Below, piece after piece: positions 35,273-46,802 of a DNA stretch of 64,000 bases (its first letter is position 1; each line of letters starts with the position of its first letter). The stretch comes from Roseiarcus sp963726105. Its GTDB lineage: Bacteria > Pseudomonadota > Alphaproteobacteria > Rhizobiales > Beijerinckiaceae. The stretch spans positions 372,001 through 436,000 of the forward strand of contig CAVSBJ010000026.1 of assembly GCA_963726105.1 (NCBI GenBank), written 5' to 3'. Both the position numbers and the translations under genes were made by a program. The notes beneath the pieces are model-generated. The model was not told the origin of the DNA. It did not search any database and was given only the letters and a program-made list of their open reading frames with translations.

Positions 35273-35968
35273 TCAAAGAGCTCGAACATTCGTCTCGCGC
35301 CAGCGCTGCCAGCGGCGCCGCAGTTCGCCGTGGCGCAAGCCGATGCTTTCGTCGAGCGTCTCGACTTCGATCATCCGATCCGTGCGGAAATGCCGGAAGC
35401 CTTGGCGCAGCTCGCACCATGCGACCAGCATCCGCGTGGTCTCGGCATAGCCGAGGATCACCGGCCATACTTTTCGTTCGCTGTCCTCGCCGGCCTCCGA
35501 CCGGTAGCGGAGCCGCAGCTTCCTGCCATTGCGGATCGCCAATCGTAGACTCGAGGGATCGACGCTTTCGTTTGGCTCCGCAAGAGTTGGCTTCACACCG
35601 ACGCTCGGCTCGACGATGAACGGGCGCAGGCGCTCGGGAACGACCGCGGCGATCTTCGCCATCACGTCGCGCGCCGCATTGGAAAGCGCCTTGTCGGAGC
35701 GGCCGGCAACCCATTGCGCTCCGAGCATCACCGCCTCGATTTCATCGGGCGTCAGCATGAGCGGGGGCATGTCGTAATCGGAGGCGATGAGGTAGCCCAA
35801 GCCCGCCTCGCCTTCGATGGGAACCCGCTGTCCGATCAGGTCGGCGACGTCGCGATAGACCGTGCGCTTCGAGACTTCGAGTTCCTCCGCCAACGCGGCC
35901 GCGGTGACCGGCCGGGTGGATCGGCGGAGAATCTGGATGATCTGAAACAGACGGTCGGCGCGACGCAT
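35273..35968 (-). CDS. WYL-domain transcriptional regulator, YafY type
   Basis: A 231-residue protein. The N-terminal HTH_11 reads RLFQIIQILRRSTRPVTAAA with LEVSKRTVYRDVADLI. The C-terminal WYL domain spans about 130-215 (IRNGRKLRLRYRSEAGE, WPVILGYAETTRMLVAWCEL, FRHFRTDRM). It is divergent from a VOC-family gene, with a perfect palindrome between them, and probably controls that gene and itself. The ligand is unknown. Confidence 0.9.
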   Translation of the reverse strand: MRRADRLFQIIQILRRSTRPVTAAALAEELEVSKRTVYRDVADLIGQRVPIEGEAGLGYLIASDYDMPPLMLTPDEIEAVMLGAQWVAGRSDKALSNAARDVMAKIAAVVPERLRPFIVEPSVGVKPTLAEPNESVDPSSLRLAIRNGRKLRLRYRSEAGEDSERKVWPVILGYAETTRMLVAWCELRQGFRHFRTDRMIEVETLDESIGLRHGELRRRWQRWRETNVRAL

Positions 35969-35981
35969 GCGGTGCTGACTC

Positions 35982-36005
35982 CTGCTGACAGGATGGTGTC
36001 AGCAG
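35982..36005. promoter_or_regulatory. Operator palindrome between WYL regulator and VOC gene
   Basis: Perfect 9-bp arms CTGCTGACA and TGTCAGCAG are separated by GGATGG. It begins 14 bases before the regulator start and ends 65 bases before the VOC gene, so it can control both. Confidence 0.8.
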
Positions 36006-36070
36006 CCTCGTGCGACAACACCTTTCGGCGCCGCAACTGCTTTGCGGCCTTGATCGAAAGGACAACGCTC

Positions 36071-36469
36071 ATGAAGTTCGCTTCCACGCGGCTCGTCGCC
36101 GCTGACATCAAGGCGATGGTCGGCTTCTACGAACTGGTGACCGGACAGGGCGCGGAATGGCTGGCGCCCCTGTTCGCCGAGATCGTGACACCTTCCGCCA
36201 CGCTCGCCTTCGGGAGCGCCGAAACGGTGGCCCTGTTCAAGGAGGGCAGCGCCGAACCCGCCGCCAACCGCACCGCGATCCTCGAATTCCAGGTCGATGA
36301 CGTCGACGCCGAGTTCGCGCGCCTGAGAGACAAGGTCGAGGTGGTGCATGAGCCCAAGATGATGCCTTGGGGAAACCGCGCGGCGCAGTTCCGCGATCCG
36401 GAGGGGACCCTTGTCGGTATGTATACGCCGGTTACCGACGCGGCCAAGGCGCGGTTCGCATCGCGCTGA
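36071..36469 (+). CDS. VOC-superfamily (glyoxalase-like) protein
   Basis: A 132-residue protein from the ATG at 36071. The glyoxalase/bleomycin-resistance fold shows ASTRLVAADIKAMVGFYELV, TAILEFQVDDVDAEFARLRD and AAQFRDPEGTLVGMYTPV, where the Asp/Glu residues would help bind metal. Paired VOC-YafY units often handle reactive small molecules, but the substrate is unknown. It is convergent with the MFS gene, which ends 12 bases away. Confidence 0.85.
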   Translation: MKFASTRLVAADIKAMVGFYELVTGQGAEWLAPLFAEIVTPSATLAFGSAETVALFKEGSAEPAANRTAILEFQVDDVDAEFARLRDKVEVVHEPKMMPWGNRAAQFRDPEGTLVGMYTPVTDAAKARFASR

Positions 36470-36481
36470 AAGCAGGTTTCC

Positions 36482-37930
36482 TTATCCCACCGCCGACAGC
36501 GGCGTCGCGACCTGCTCGAGCGGCTTGCGCTCGGCGTTGATGGCGTACAGCCAGGCGATGACGGCGGCGGCGAACATGAGACAAGCGGCGAACACATAGC
36601 CGCCAAAGATCGCCTGCCGCGACCCGCTTTCGATCAGCCTGCCGAAAATGAGCGGCGCGGCGACCCCGCCGACGCCGGTCCCGATGGCGTAGAAGATGGC
36701 GATGGTCATGGCGCGGATCTCGATCGGGAACGTCTCGCTCACCGTAAGATAGGCCGCGCTCGCCGCCGGAGAGGCGATGAAGAACACGATCATCCACCCG
36801 ATCGTCTGGCCCATCGCCGACAGGAGATCCTGCTGGAAGGCGAGGGCGACCGCGAGCATGAGGACGCCCGAGAGGCCGTAGGTCAGCGTGATCATGATTC
36901 GGCGCCCAAGCGTGTCGAACAGGCGCCCGAGCAGGACCGGCCCGAGAAAATTGCTGAGCGCGAAGGGCAGGATGTACCAGCCGACCGAGCCTGAGCCGAC
37001 GGAGTAGAATTTCGTCAGCACGAGCGCGTAGGTGAAGAAGATGGCGTTGTAGAAGAACGCCTGCGCCGCCATCAGCGTCAGTCCGACGAAGGTTTGCACG
37101 CGATGGCGGTTGATCAGCGTGTCGAACACTTCGCTAAGCGGCGTGTGGGCGCGCGAGCGGAGGCGAATGGATTTGTCGGCGGGCACCGGATCGAGCTTGA
37201 CCCCTTCGTCCTCGAACCGCTGTTCGATTCCCTTGACGACATCCTCCCCTTCCTTTTCCCGCCCATGGATCGCAAGCCAGCGCGGGCTTTCAGGCACCCA
37301 CATGCGCATGAAAAAGACCGCGACACCGAGGATCGCGCCGGTCAGGAACGCAAGCCGCCATCCCCACGCCGCAGGGATGAGCGCCGGATTGAGGAGCACG
37401 ACCGCAACCACCGCGCCGAGCGCGGCGCCGACCCAGAAACTGCCGTTGATCGTGAGATCGAGCTGGCCGCGGTAGCGCGCCGGGACCAATTCCTGGATGG
37501 TCGAGTTGATGGCGGAATATTCGCCGCCGATGCCGCAGCCGGTGAAGAAGCGAAACAGGAAGAAGGCGAAGCCGTTCCAGGCGAGCCCAGTCAGCGCCGT
37601 CGCAATGAGGTAGACGACGATGGTGATGAAGAACAGTTTTTTGCGTCCGAGCCGGTCGGTCAGCCAGCCGAAAAACAAGGCGCCGACGACGGCGCCGAGA
37701 AGGTAGGCGCTGCCGGCCAATCCGACCTCGGAATCGGAAAAGCGAAGCGCCGGGCTGTCTTTCAACGCAGGCGCGACCGAACCTGCGAGCGTGACCTCGA
37801 GACCGTCGAGAATCCAGGTGATGCCTAAGGCCGCAATGACGAGGACGTGAAACCGGCCCCAGGGCAGGCGCTCGAGCCGCGCCGGAATCAGCGTCGAGAC
37901 TTCCGACCCCTGCGTGGATGTCGCCGACAT
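36482..37930 (-). CDS. MFS transporter, metabolite:proton symporter type
   Basis: About 482 residues from the ATG at 37930. Twelve membrane segments are likely. The MFS signature GWLTDRLGRKKLFFI lies after helix 2, FFTGCGIGGEYSAINSTIQE in helices 4-5 and GRLFDTLGRRIMI in the second half. The sequence resembles the sugar/metabolite symporter branch. It follows rhaK on the same strand at 94 bases, so it may belong to the rhamnose locus, although that locus already has an ABC transporter. Confidence 0.85.
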   Translation of the reverse strand: MSATSTQGSEVSTLIPARLERLPWGRFHVLVIAALGITWILDGLEVTLAGSVAPALKDSPALRFSDSEVGLAGSAYLLGAVVGALFFGWLTDRLGRKKLFFITIVVYLIATALTGLAWNGFAFFLFRFFTGCGIGGEYSAINSTIQELVPARYRGQLDLTINGSFWVGAALGAVVAVVLLNPALIPAAWGWRLAFLTGAILGVAVFFMRMWVPESPRWLAIHGREKEGEDVVKGIEQRFEDEGVKLDPVPADKSIRLRSRAHTPLSEVFDTLINRHRVQTFVGLTLMAAQAFFYNAIFFTYALVLTKFYSVGSGSVGWYILPFALSNFLGPVLLGRLFDTLGRRIMITLTYGLSGVLMLAVALAFQQDLLSAMGQTIGWMIVFFIASPAASAAYLTVSETFPIEIRAMTIAIFYAIGTGVGGVAAPLIFGRLIESGSRQAIFGGYVFAACLMFAAAVIAWLYAINAERKPLEQVATPLSAVG

Positions 37931-38024
37931 TCGCCCCCGCTTCATTTCGCCCGAATTGTTGACAATGTGAAACGAGATCGGGGCCGGAAGGTTGCACGAC
38001 GGCCCCAATCCAGGCGGCGCTTGT

Positions 38025-39389
38025 TTAAAGCGCCTGCTCCCACCGGTCCCGGTAGGCCTCGAGTCGGGACAGGTCCCACCACCGCGCCGGCTCGAGCTGC
38101 GGCGGCGAATGAGGCTCGTCCCAGTGGGCGAGCATCGCCGCGCCGGCTGCCGCGCCTGCGCTCATGGGCGCGATCACAACCCGCCGGCCGGGCATGAGGC
38201 GGGCGAGCACGGCGGCGAGTGCGGGCGAGCGGGTAAATCCGCCTTCGACGATGAGTTCGCCCGGCGCTTCGAGGCGGCGAAGCATATGGGCGGTCATCAA
38301 GGCCGAATAGAGAGTCGCAAGCGCCGCACGCGCTTTCGGCGTCGTTGGCGCTGTGCCTTCGATCACGCCTTTGCGCGCGGCGAACGGGCCGCCCTGATCG
38401 GAGAAAGCCGGCAAGGCGAGGACGCCGGAGGCGATGATGGCGGCGATGTCGGAATCGTCCGCGTCGGCCGGCGCGTCCCCGGCAAGGACCGAGTACTCGC
38501 GGCCGCCCATGAAGCGCGCGGTCGGCACCGGCTCTCCGCGCAGGTCGACATTGGCCAGCATGTCGGCTTCCGGATCGAGCCGCGCCGATCCGCCCACGGC
38601 CATGATGATGACCCAGGTTCCGGTCGAGATCACGGTGAATGGCTCGCACCGAGACCGGAGATGCGGCGCCAGCGACGCGTTCGAATCGTGCGCGCCACAG
38701 ATGATGCGCACATCGGGGGACAAGCCAGTCGCAGCGGCGACCTCAGGCTTGAGCGTTCCGAGCGTCTCCCAGGCCTTGCGCATGGGCGGGAAGAGCCGCC
38801 GCCAGCCGAGCCTGTCGACCATGCTCGAGAGATCGCCCTCGTTCGGGCGCCACAGGTCCGTATGCGCGCCGAGCGACGTCACCTCCGACGCCATCGCCCC
38901 GCCGAGGCGCCAGGCGAAATATTGCGCATAGGTCAGGAACGCGGTCGCCTGCCTGAATTGAACCGGATAATGCCGCTCGAAATAGAAAATGTGCCGCCCA
39001 AGATTGAGGCCCCGCGACAGATGGGGCGATCGCGCCTCGTCAAAGGGCGGACGCGCCGCGTCATAGTCGGCGTCGACAGCGGCGAATCCGTCGAACTCAT
39101 AGTCGAGCGGCGGAAGCGCCGGGCCATCGCTCTGCATGAGGACGCCGGCGCACCCATGCGTCGTGGTCGAGATCGCTTCGATTGAAAAACGCCCGCCAAG
39201 CTCCTTGAGCGCGCCAATGAGGAAAGCCCAGGCGCCTTCCGTGTCGAGCCGGAGATAAGGCCATTCGGCGTCAGGCGCGAGTGGCGTGTTGGGCGCCGAG
39301 CGCTCGGCGAGAACGGCGCCGCCGCGATCGAACAGGACGACCTTGATATTGGTCTTGCCGACATCGAAGACCGCAACGCAGCGGTTCAT
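38025..39389 (-). CDS. rhaK: L-rhamnulose kinase, FGGY family (RhaK)
   Basis: A 454-residue sugar kinase. It has AVFDVGKTNIKVVLFDRGG (phosphate 1), STTTHGCAGVLMQ, CGAHDSNASLAP and FTVISTGTWVIIM (phosphate 2), and a C-terminal ELIVEGGFTRSP. The Rhizobium RhaK needed for rhamnose growth is of this type, acting with the RhaSTPQ transporter. It lies downstream of rhaS in the same direction, separated by a repeat. Confidence 0.85.
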   Translation of the reverse strand: MNRCVAVFDVGKTNIKVVLFDRGGAVLAERSAPNTPLAPDAEWPYLRLDTEGAWAFLIGALKELGGRFSIEAISTTTHGCAGVLMQSDGPALPPLDYEFDGFAAVDADYDAARPPFDEARSPHLSRGLNLGRHIFYFERHYPVQFRQATAFLTYAQYFAWRLGGAMASEVTSLGAHTDLWRPNEGDLSSMVDRLGWRRLFPPMRKAWETLGTLKPEVAAATGLSPDVRIICGAHDSNASLAPHLRSRCEPFTVISTGTWVIIMAVGGSARLDPEADMLANVDLRGEPVPTARFMGGREYSVLAGDAPADADDSDIAAIIASGVLALPAFSDQGGPFAARKGVIEGTAPTTPKARAALATLYSALMTAHMLRRLEAPGELIVEGGFTRSPALAAVLARLMPGRRVVIAPMSAGAAAGAAMLAHWDEPHSPPQLEPARWWDLSRLEAYRDRWEQAL

Positions 39390-39446
39390 GCGTCAATCCA
39401 GATGGAACACTTCCGCGAGCAGCGCCGCGCGCTCGAATGAAGTCGT

Positions 39447-39570
39447 CATTGCGAGGAGCCTGAGGGCGTCGAAAGGCGCCCTTAAGGGACGCGGCGATCC
39501 AGGCGTCGCGGGCGCCCGACGTTCCCCTGGATTGCTTCCCCCCGGGCTTGGACCCGGGGGTCGCAATGAC
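39447..39570. repeat. Intergenic repeat between rhaS and rhaK
   Basis: The repeat begins GTCATTGCGAGGAGCC and ends GGGGGTCGCAATGAC, so its ends are inverted copies. It shares internal GGCGATCCAGG and CTGGATTGCTTC with the repeat at 16637-16768. It could cause differential stability of rhaS and rhaK message. Confidence 0.75.
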
Positions 39571-39600
39571 GATTGCATTTCGACCAATTGCGCCTTCGTC

Positions 39601-40726
39601 TCAGAAGTCGAACTTGGTCACGTTGTCCTTGTTGAAGATGAAGGGCGCCCCGAGCAGGATTTCGCTGCCGTTGACGACGTTCAGCTTGCCAAGCTTGCCC
39701 GCTTCGACCGAGGTCGAGCCCGGCTTCAGCTTGCCGTCGACGACCGCGCGCATGACGTAGGTCGCGGCATAGCCGAGATCGACCGGGTTCCAGAGGACCA
39801 CCGACTTGACGCAGCCGGCGTTGACATAGGGCTTCATCGCATTCGGCGTCGCGAGCCCGACGACGGCGATCTTGCCGCATTGGCCGGCCTTGGTGACGGC
39901 TTCCGCAGACGCCGGCGTCGCGACCGAGGTCATGCCGAACAGGCCCTTGAGCTTGTCGCCGTATTTGTTGATGAGGGTCGTGGCCTGATTGAACGACAGG
40001 TTGTTGTCCTCCTGCGCCTCGACCGTCTCGAGCCACTTCATCTTCGGATGGCATTTTTCGGTATAGGCCTGCATCTCGGCGATCCAGCGGGCCTGATTCG
40101 GCGTGGTGAAGGTCGAGGTGACGATGGCGAAACTGCCGTCCTCGCCGATCTCCTTGGCCATCGAGTCCATCATGGCCTTGCCGATGCCGTTGAACTCGGC
40201 CTGATTGACGAACCATTCGCGCGCGTCGGGAGTTCGAGTTGGCGTCGTAGCCGACGACGTGGATGCCCTTCGACAACGCTTTCTTGAGCACCGGCGCGAT
40301 GGCGACCGGGTCGTTGGCGGCGAACAGAATGCCGTCGACGCCCCGCGTGATGTAATTGTCGATGAACTTGATCTGCTCGTCGATCTTGGCTTCCGTCGGC
40401 CCGTCGGTCGTGACCTTGACGTTGCCGAGCTCCTTGGCCGCGTCCTGCATGCCTTTGGTCGTGGCGTTGAAATAGCCGATGCCGATCAGCTTCGGCACGT
40501 CGACGAGGGTGATCTCCTTGCCGGCCTTGTCCGGCGGATTGGTCGGCTGGCCGCCGTCATAAGGTTTAGCCGCCGCGGGCGCCGCCGCGCCGCTTGCGTC
40601 GCAGGCGAGCGGACTTGTCGGCAGGTCGTCGGCGCCGTCCCATTTGCTTGCGGCGTTCGCAGCCCCGGCGGCGAACGACAGGGCGAACATCGCCGCCGCT
40701 GTGGTGGTCAATAACGTCGTTTTCAT
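39601..40726 (-). pseudogene. rhaS: Rhamnose ABC transporter substrate-binding protein, frameshifted
   Basis: The start is the ATG at 40726 with GGAGGAA upstream and a signal peptide (MFALSFAAGAANA). The frame is normal to IHVVGYDANSN and then fails. Skipping one base at about 40231 restores PDAREWFVNQAEFNGIGKA and the rest to FIFNKDNVTKFDF at 39601. The joined 374-residue protein is a periplasmic binding protein of the sugar type (Peripla_BP_4). The single-base insertion could be a sequence error; if real, rhamnose uptake by this system would be lost. Confidence 0.85.
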
Positions 40727-40783
40727 TACCCAGTTCCTCCCTAGATGCCGCTTGCGGCGGCGTTGGCCTTCCGAATGCGGCGC

Positions 40784-41755
40784 TCAGTCGCGGCGACGCT
40801 GAAGGGAACTCGCGATCAAAACCGAGAGAATGAGCGCGATCCCAATAACGACGATTGTCGCGTCCCCCTTGACGCCCGTCAACGCCAGCCCATTCTTGAG
40901 GAGCTGGATCATCACGAGGCCGATCACGGTGCCCCAGATGGTGCCGGAGCCGCCGAAAATGCTGGTTCCTCCCAGCACCACCGCGGCGATGACGTCGAGC
41001 TCGTAGCCGCTCCCCATGTCCATGCGCGTGGTCGTCACCCGCGAGACCAGGACCCAGCCGGCGAGGCCCGAGGCGAGGCCGGACAGCGTGTAGACGATGA
41101 GTTTCACCCGATCGACTGACAGAGCCGAAAAGCGCGCCGCCGTTTCATTCGCGCCGATCGCGTAGAGCGCGCGGCCGAAAGTCGTGCGATCGAGCACGAT
41201 TCCGGCGATGACGATGAGAACGAGCAGGAGGAGAAGCTGCGTCGGCACGCCGAACACATCCCCCTGACCGAGAAAATAGAACCATTCCGGATAGCCGCGC
41301 ACCGAATGCGCCTGACTGATGCCCTCGGCGAGACCGCGATAGAGCGCGAGCGTCGCGATCGTCATGATGAGGGGCGGCACTTTCACCCGGGTGATGACGA
41401 GGCCGTTGACGAAGCCCGCAAGCGCGCCGACGAAGAGCGAGAAGGCGATCGCCAGCGGGAGCGGAAAATGAAACGTCTTCCACGAATACCCGAGCATGAT
41501 CGCGCACAGGCCCACGATCGCGCCGACCGAGAGGTCGATGCCGCCGGTGATGATGATGAAAGTCATCGGCAGCGCGATCAGGCCGATCTCGGTCATGAGC
41601 CGGCCCTGGTTGAGAAGGTTGTCCAGGGTGAGAAAGCGGTCGTTCATGAGGCCGAGGCCGAAGAGCGCGATCAGGAGGATGATCGCGAGCAGCGTCTCGT
41701 GGCGCTTGAGCCAGCGGGGCACGCGAAACGTCTTGCTTTCGATCGCCAGGCTCAT
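40784..41755 (-). CDS. rhaQ: Rhamnose ABC transporter permease (RhaQ-like)
   Basis: A 323-residue BPD_transp_2-type permease from the ATG at 41755, overlapping the preceding permease stop by ATGA. About 8-10 membrane helices are likely. The segments TFIIITGGIDLSVGAIVGLC and FVNGLVITRVKVPPLIMTIA are typical of ribose/rhamnose-class permeases. It is assigned Q by its order after the other permease. Confidence 0.85.
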   Translation of the reverse strand: MSLAIESKTFRVPRWLKRHETLLAIILLIALFGLGLMNDRFLTLDNLLNQGRLMTEIGLIALPMTFIIITGGIDLSVGAIVGLCAIMLGYSWKTFHFPLPLAIAFSLFVGALAGFVNGLVITRVKVPPLIMTIATLALYRGLAEGISQAHSVRGYPEWFYFLGQGDVFGVPTQLLLLLVLIVIAGIVLDRTTFGRALYAIGANETAARFSALSVDRVKLIVYTLSGLASGLAGWVLVSRVTTTRMDMGSGYELDVIAAVVLGGTSIFGGSGTIWGTVIGLVMIQLLKNGLALTGVKGDATIVVIGIALILSVLIASSLQRRRD

Positions 41756-42743
41756 CGCTTCCACCCCCGCGCAGCGCGGCGCTGGCGGCGCAGGATGTCG
41801 GCGATCACGGTTGCGAGAATAAGGCCGCCGCGCAAGGCGTCCGTCCAGTAGGGCGAGACGTTGATGAACACGAGCGCGCTCGTGATCTCGGCGATGAGGA
41901 TGGCGGCCAATGTCGATCCGACCACCGTGCCGACGCCGCCGAGGATGCTGACGCCGCCAACCACCGCGGCGGTGATGATGGTCAGCTCGAGACCCTGTGG
42001 AGTGGTCGACTGGATCACGCGCAGCTGTGTCGCATAGACGAGCGAAGCAAGGCCAGCGAAGAACCCATGCAGCGCGAACACCATGAGCACGGTGCGCTGC
42101 GGGTTGACGCCGCACAGGCGCGCGGCCTCAGGGTTCCCCCCAGTCGCGTAAATCGCACGGCCCGTGGGCGAATTGCGCATCCAGAGCGCCGCCAGCACAG
42201 TCGCAAGCACCATGATGATGACCGGCATCGGCACGCCGAACAAGGAAAGATCGGCGAGATGGAAGTTCTGCGGCAGGTCGGTGATCCATTTGCCGCCGGT
42301 GACGCTGATGAGGCCGCCTTTGAGGATCGACAGCATGCCGAGGGTGACGACGATCGCCGGGATCCTCAGATAGGCGATGATCGCGCCCTGCGCCGCCATT
42401 ACGGCGACGCCAATGACGAGCGGCGCGAGCCAGGTCACGATGATCGGCGCGCCGGCGACCGCGAGCGAGCCACTGACCGTCGCCAACACGCCGATGAGGG
42501 CGCCAACGGAAATGTCTATGTTGCCGGAGATGATGACCATCGACATGCCGACGGCGGCGATTGCGATATAGGCGTTGCCGAGCAGGATGTCGGACAGATT
42601 GCGCGTCGCGAGGAAGCGCGGATTGATGAAGCCGACAACGACCGCGAGCGCGACAATGGCGACCGCGAGCAGAAGCTCCTGGCCGGCGAGGCGGCGAAAC
42701 AGGCCGCCGCGGACGCCCGCCGAGCTTGCGATCGTCGTCGCGG

Positions 42744-42747
<4 letters not shown>
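41752..42747 (-). CDS. rhaP: Rhamnose ABC transporter permease (RhaP-like)
   Basis: A 331-residue permease starting at GTG 42747, overlapping the ATPase stop by GTGA. It shows VGMSMVIISGNIDISVGALI, RIPAIVVTLGMLSILKGGLI and GVSILGGVGTVVGSTLAAIL, as in sugar permeases of this class. It would form the membrane pore together with the next gene. Confidence 0.85.
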
Positions 42748-44297
<1,550 letters not shown>

Positions 44298-44590
44298 GCC
44301 GCCTCCGTGGCAGCGAGCAGGGCCGTCGCCGCCATGAGGTCGACAAGAGAGAGAAAACCTTTCCCGGCGAGCCAATTGCGGAGGATCTCGACGCGCTGTC
44401 GCTCGCGCATAACTTGGTCGTTCCCCCGATATTGGCCGTTGCTGCTTTCAGTGCCACGCGCCTCCAGGGCTGTCAATCGAGCGCGGTCAACGCCGCTTAC
44501 AGAGCCGCGCAATCATGCAGAAACGTTGACGCTCTGCGAGCACTTGCCTATGGAGGGCTGAAATCGCACCGCATTGAGAGGAAGGGCCCC

Positions 44591-46696
44591 ATGAGCGGCG
44601 ATCAAGTTCGTTTTGACGCTCCATTGCCCGATCTCTGGGACGACGAGCGCGCGGCTTCGCTCGATGAGCCGGGCCTCCTGCTCTATCGGTCGAACCTGCT
44701 TGGCAGCGACCTGCGCATTACCAATTTCGGCGGCGGCAACACGTCCGCGAAGCTCGCGGCCACCGATCCGCTCACCGGCGCGCCAACTGAAGTCTTGTGG
44801 GTCAAGGGATCGGGCGGCGACATCGGCTCGACGAAGCTCGACGGCTTCTCGACGCTCTACATGGACAAGCTCCTGAGCCTTAAATCGGTTTATCGCGGCC
44901 TCGAGCACGAGGACGAGATGGTTGCGCTCTACAATCACTGCACGTTCAACCTCAATCCGCGCGCGACCTCGATCGACACAACGCTGCATGGCTTCGTTCC
45001 GCACCGCCATGTCGACCACGTCCATGCGGACGCGGTCATCGCGATCGCAGCGAGCGAAAACGCCGGAGCGCTGACGAAAGAGATCTATGGCGGCGAGCTT
45101 GGCTTTTTGCCCTGGCAGCGGCCAGGCTTTGATCTGGGCTTGAAGCTCGGCGCGATGGCCGAGGCCAATCCGAACATGAAGGGCGTGGTGCTCGGCGGCC
45201 ACGGCCTGTTCACATGGGCCCCGACTTCGAAGGAATGCTATCAACTCACGCTCGAGATGATCAACAAGGCCGCCCGATGGCTTGGCGCGAAGGCGCAGGG
45301 AGCAGCCTTCGGCGGGTCGCGTGTCGAGGCGCTGCCCCGGGCGGAACGGCGCAACGTTGCGGCGAAGCTCCTGCCCGCCATTCGCAAGCATATTTCCGCG
45401 AGCGAGCGCAAGATTGGCCACTTCACCGACGCGCCAGCGGTGCTGGAGTTCGTCAATTCTCAAGACCTCAAATCGCTGGCGGCGCTCGGGACGTCCTGCC
45501 CGGATCATTTCCTGCGCACGAAGATTCGCCCGCTTGTGCTGCCCTACGACCCGACCTCCCGCAATCTCGAGGAGGTGATCGCTTCACTCGACAAGACCCT
45601 CGCCGACTACCGCGCCGATTACGCCGCCTATTATCAGCGTTGCAAGCACCCGAATTCGCCAGCGATGCGCGACCCCAATGCGGTCATCTATCTCGTCCCC
45701 GGAATCGGCATGCTGTCCTTCGCCAAGGACAAATCAACGGCTCGCATTGCTTCGGAATTCTATGTGAACGCGATCAATGTGATGCGCGGCTCGACGAGAG
45801 TTGGGCGCTATGTCGGGCTTTCGGAGCAGGAAGCGTTCAATATCGAATATTGGCTGCTGGAAGAAGCCAAGCTCCAGCGCATGCCGAAGCCGAAATCGCT
45901 CGCGGGGCGCGTCGCGCTGGTGACAGGGGGCGCAGGGGGTATAGGGCAGGCGATCTCGGCTCGGCTTATGGGCGAAGGCGCCTGCGTCGTGCTCGCCGAC
46001 ATCGACGCCCAAAGCCTGGACGCGGCCGTCGCCGACTTCGGCAAAAAGTTTGGCAAGGATGTGGTTACGGGAATCCATGTCGACGTGACGAACGAGGGCA
46101 AGGTCGATTCCGCGTTTCACGAAACGGTCCTCGCCTTCGGCGGGCTGGATATCGTCGTCGCCAACGCCGGCATCGCCTCCGCGGCTGCGTTCGAGGACAC
46201 GTCGCTCGAACTATGGAATCGGAACATCGCGATCCTCGCGACCGGATACTTCCTGTCCGCACGAGGAGGGTATCGGATCATGAAGGATCAGGGCCTTGGC
46301 GGCAGCATTGTCTTCATCGCGTCGAAGAACGCGCTCGCCGCCTCGCCGGGCGCATCGGCCTATTGCACGGCGAAGGCGGCCGAGGTGCATCTTGCGCGTT
46401 GCATAGCGCTCGAAGGCGCGCCGTTGGGCATTCGCGCCAATACGGTCAACCCTGACGCGGTGCTGCGCGGCTCGAAGATTTGGGAGGGCGAGTGGCGGAC
46501 GCAACGGGCGGCGTCAAACAAGGTGAGCGAGAACGAACTGGAAGAGGTGTACCGCCGGCGCTCGCTGCTGAAACGCTCGGTCTATCCCGAGGACATCGCC
46601 GAAGCGGTTTATTATTTCGCTTCCGACCTGTCCTCAAAGAGCACCGGCAATATCCTCAACGTCGACGCCGGCAACGCGGTCAGCTTCACACGCTGA
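44591..46696 (+). CDS. rhaD: Bifunctional rhamnulose-1-phosphate aldolase/short-chain dehydrogenase
   Basis: A 701-residue protein from the ATG at 44591. The N-terminal class II aldolase domain (to about 430) has the metal-binding FVPHRHVDHVHADAVIAIAA and LGGHGLFTW. The C-terminal SDR domain has GRVALVTGGAGGIGQAISAR, NAG, SASK-like VFIASKNALAASPGASAYCT with YxxxK, and ANTVNPDAVL. It splits rhamnulose-1-phosphate and oxidises the lactaldehyde. It is divergent from rhaT across a 293-base promoter region. Confidence 0.95.
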   Translation: MSGDQVRFDAPLPDLWDDERAASLDEPGLLLYRSNLLGSDLRITNFGGGNTSAKLAATDPLTGAPTEVLWVKGSGGDIGSTKLDGFSTLYMDKLLSLKSVYRGLEHEDEMVALYNHCTFNLNPRATSIDTTLHGFVPHRHVDHVHADAVIAIAASENAGALTKEIYGGELGFLPWQRPGFDLGLKLGAMAEANPNMKGVVLGGHGLFTWAPTSKECYQLTLEMINKAARWLGAKAQGAAFGGSRVEALPRAERRNVAAKLLPAIRKHISASERKIGHFTDAPAVLEFVNSQDLKSLAALGTSCPDHFLRTKIRPLVLPYDPTSRNLEEVIASLDKTLADYRADYAAYYQRCKHPNSPAMRDPNAVIYLVPGIGMLSFAKDKSTARIASEFYVNAINVMRGSTRVGRYVGLSEQEAFNIEYWLLEEAKLQRMPKPKSLAGRVALVTGGAGGIGQAISARLMGEGACVVLADIDAQSLDAAVADFGKKFGKDVVTGIHVDVTNEGKVDSAFHETVLAFGGLDIVVANAGIASAAAFEDTSLELWNRNIAILATGYFLSARGGYRIMKDQGLGGSIVFIASKNALAASPGASAYCTAKAAEVHLARCIALEGAPLGIRANTVNPDAVLRGSKIWEGEWRTQRAASNKVSENELEEVYRRRSLLKRSVYPEDIAEAVYYFASDLSSKSTGNILNVDAGNAVSFTR

Positions 46697-46716
46697 GGCC
46701 GACCGCTTCCGCAGCC

Positions 46717-46735
46717 CTTTCGCTCCTAGCGAAAG
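46717..46735. terminator. Possible terminator after rhaD
   Basis: 8-bp arms CTTTCGCT and AGCGAAAG with a 3-base loop lie 21 bases past the rhaD stop. There is no T run, so termination strength is doubtful. Confidence 0.4.
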
Positions 46736-46802
46736 AAGGATGAAGTCAAGTCCGCGCTCCAACCTGCGCAAGCGCGCGGACTGAAGCTGCGTCGGGCGCC
46801 AG

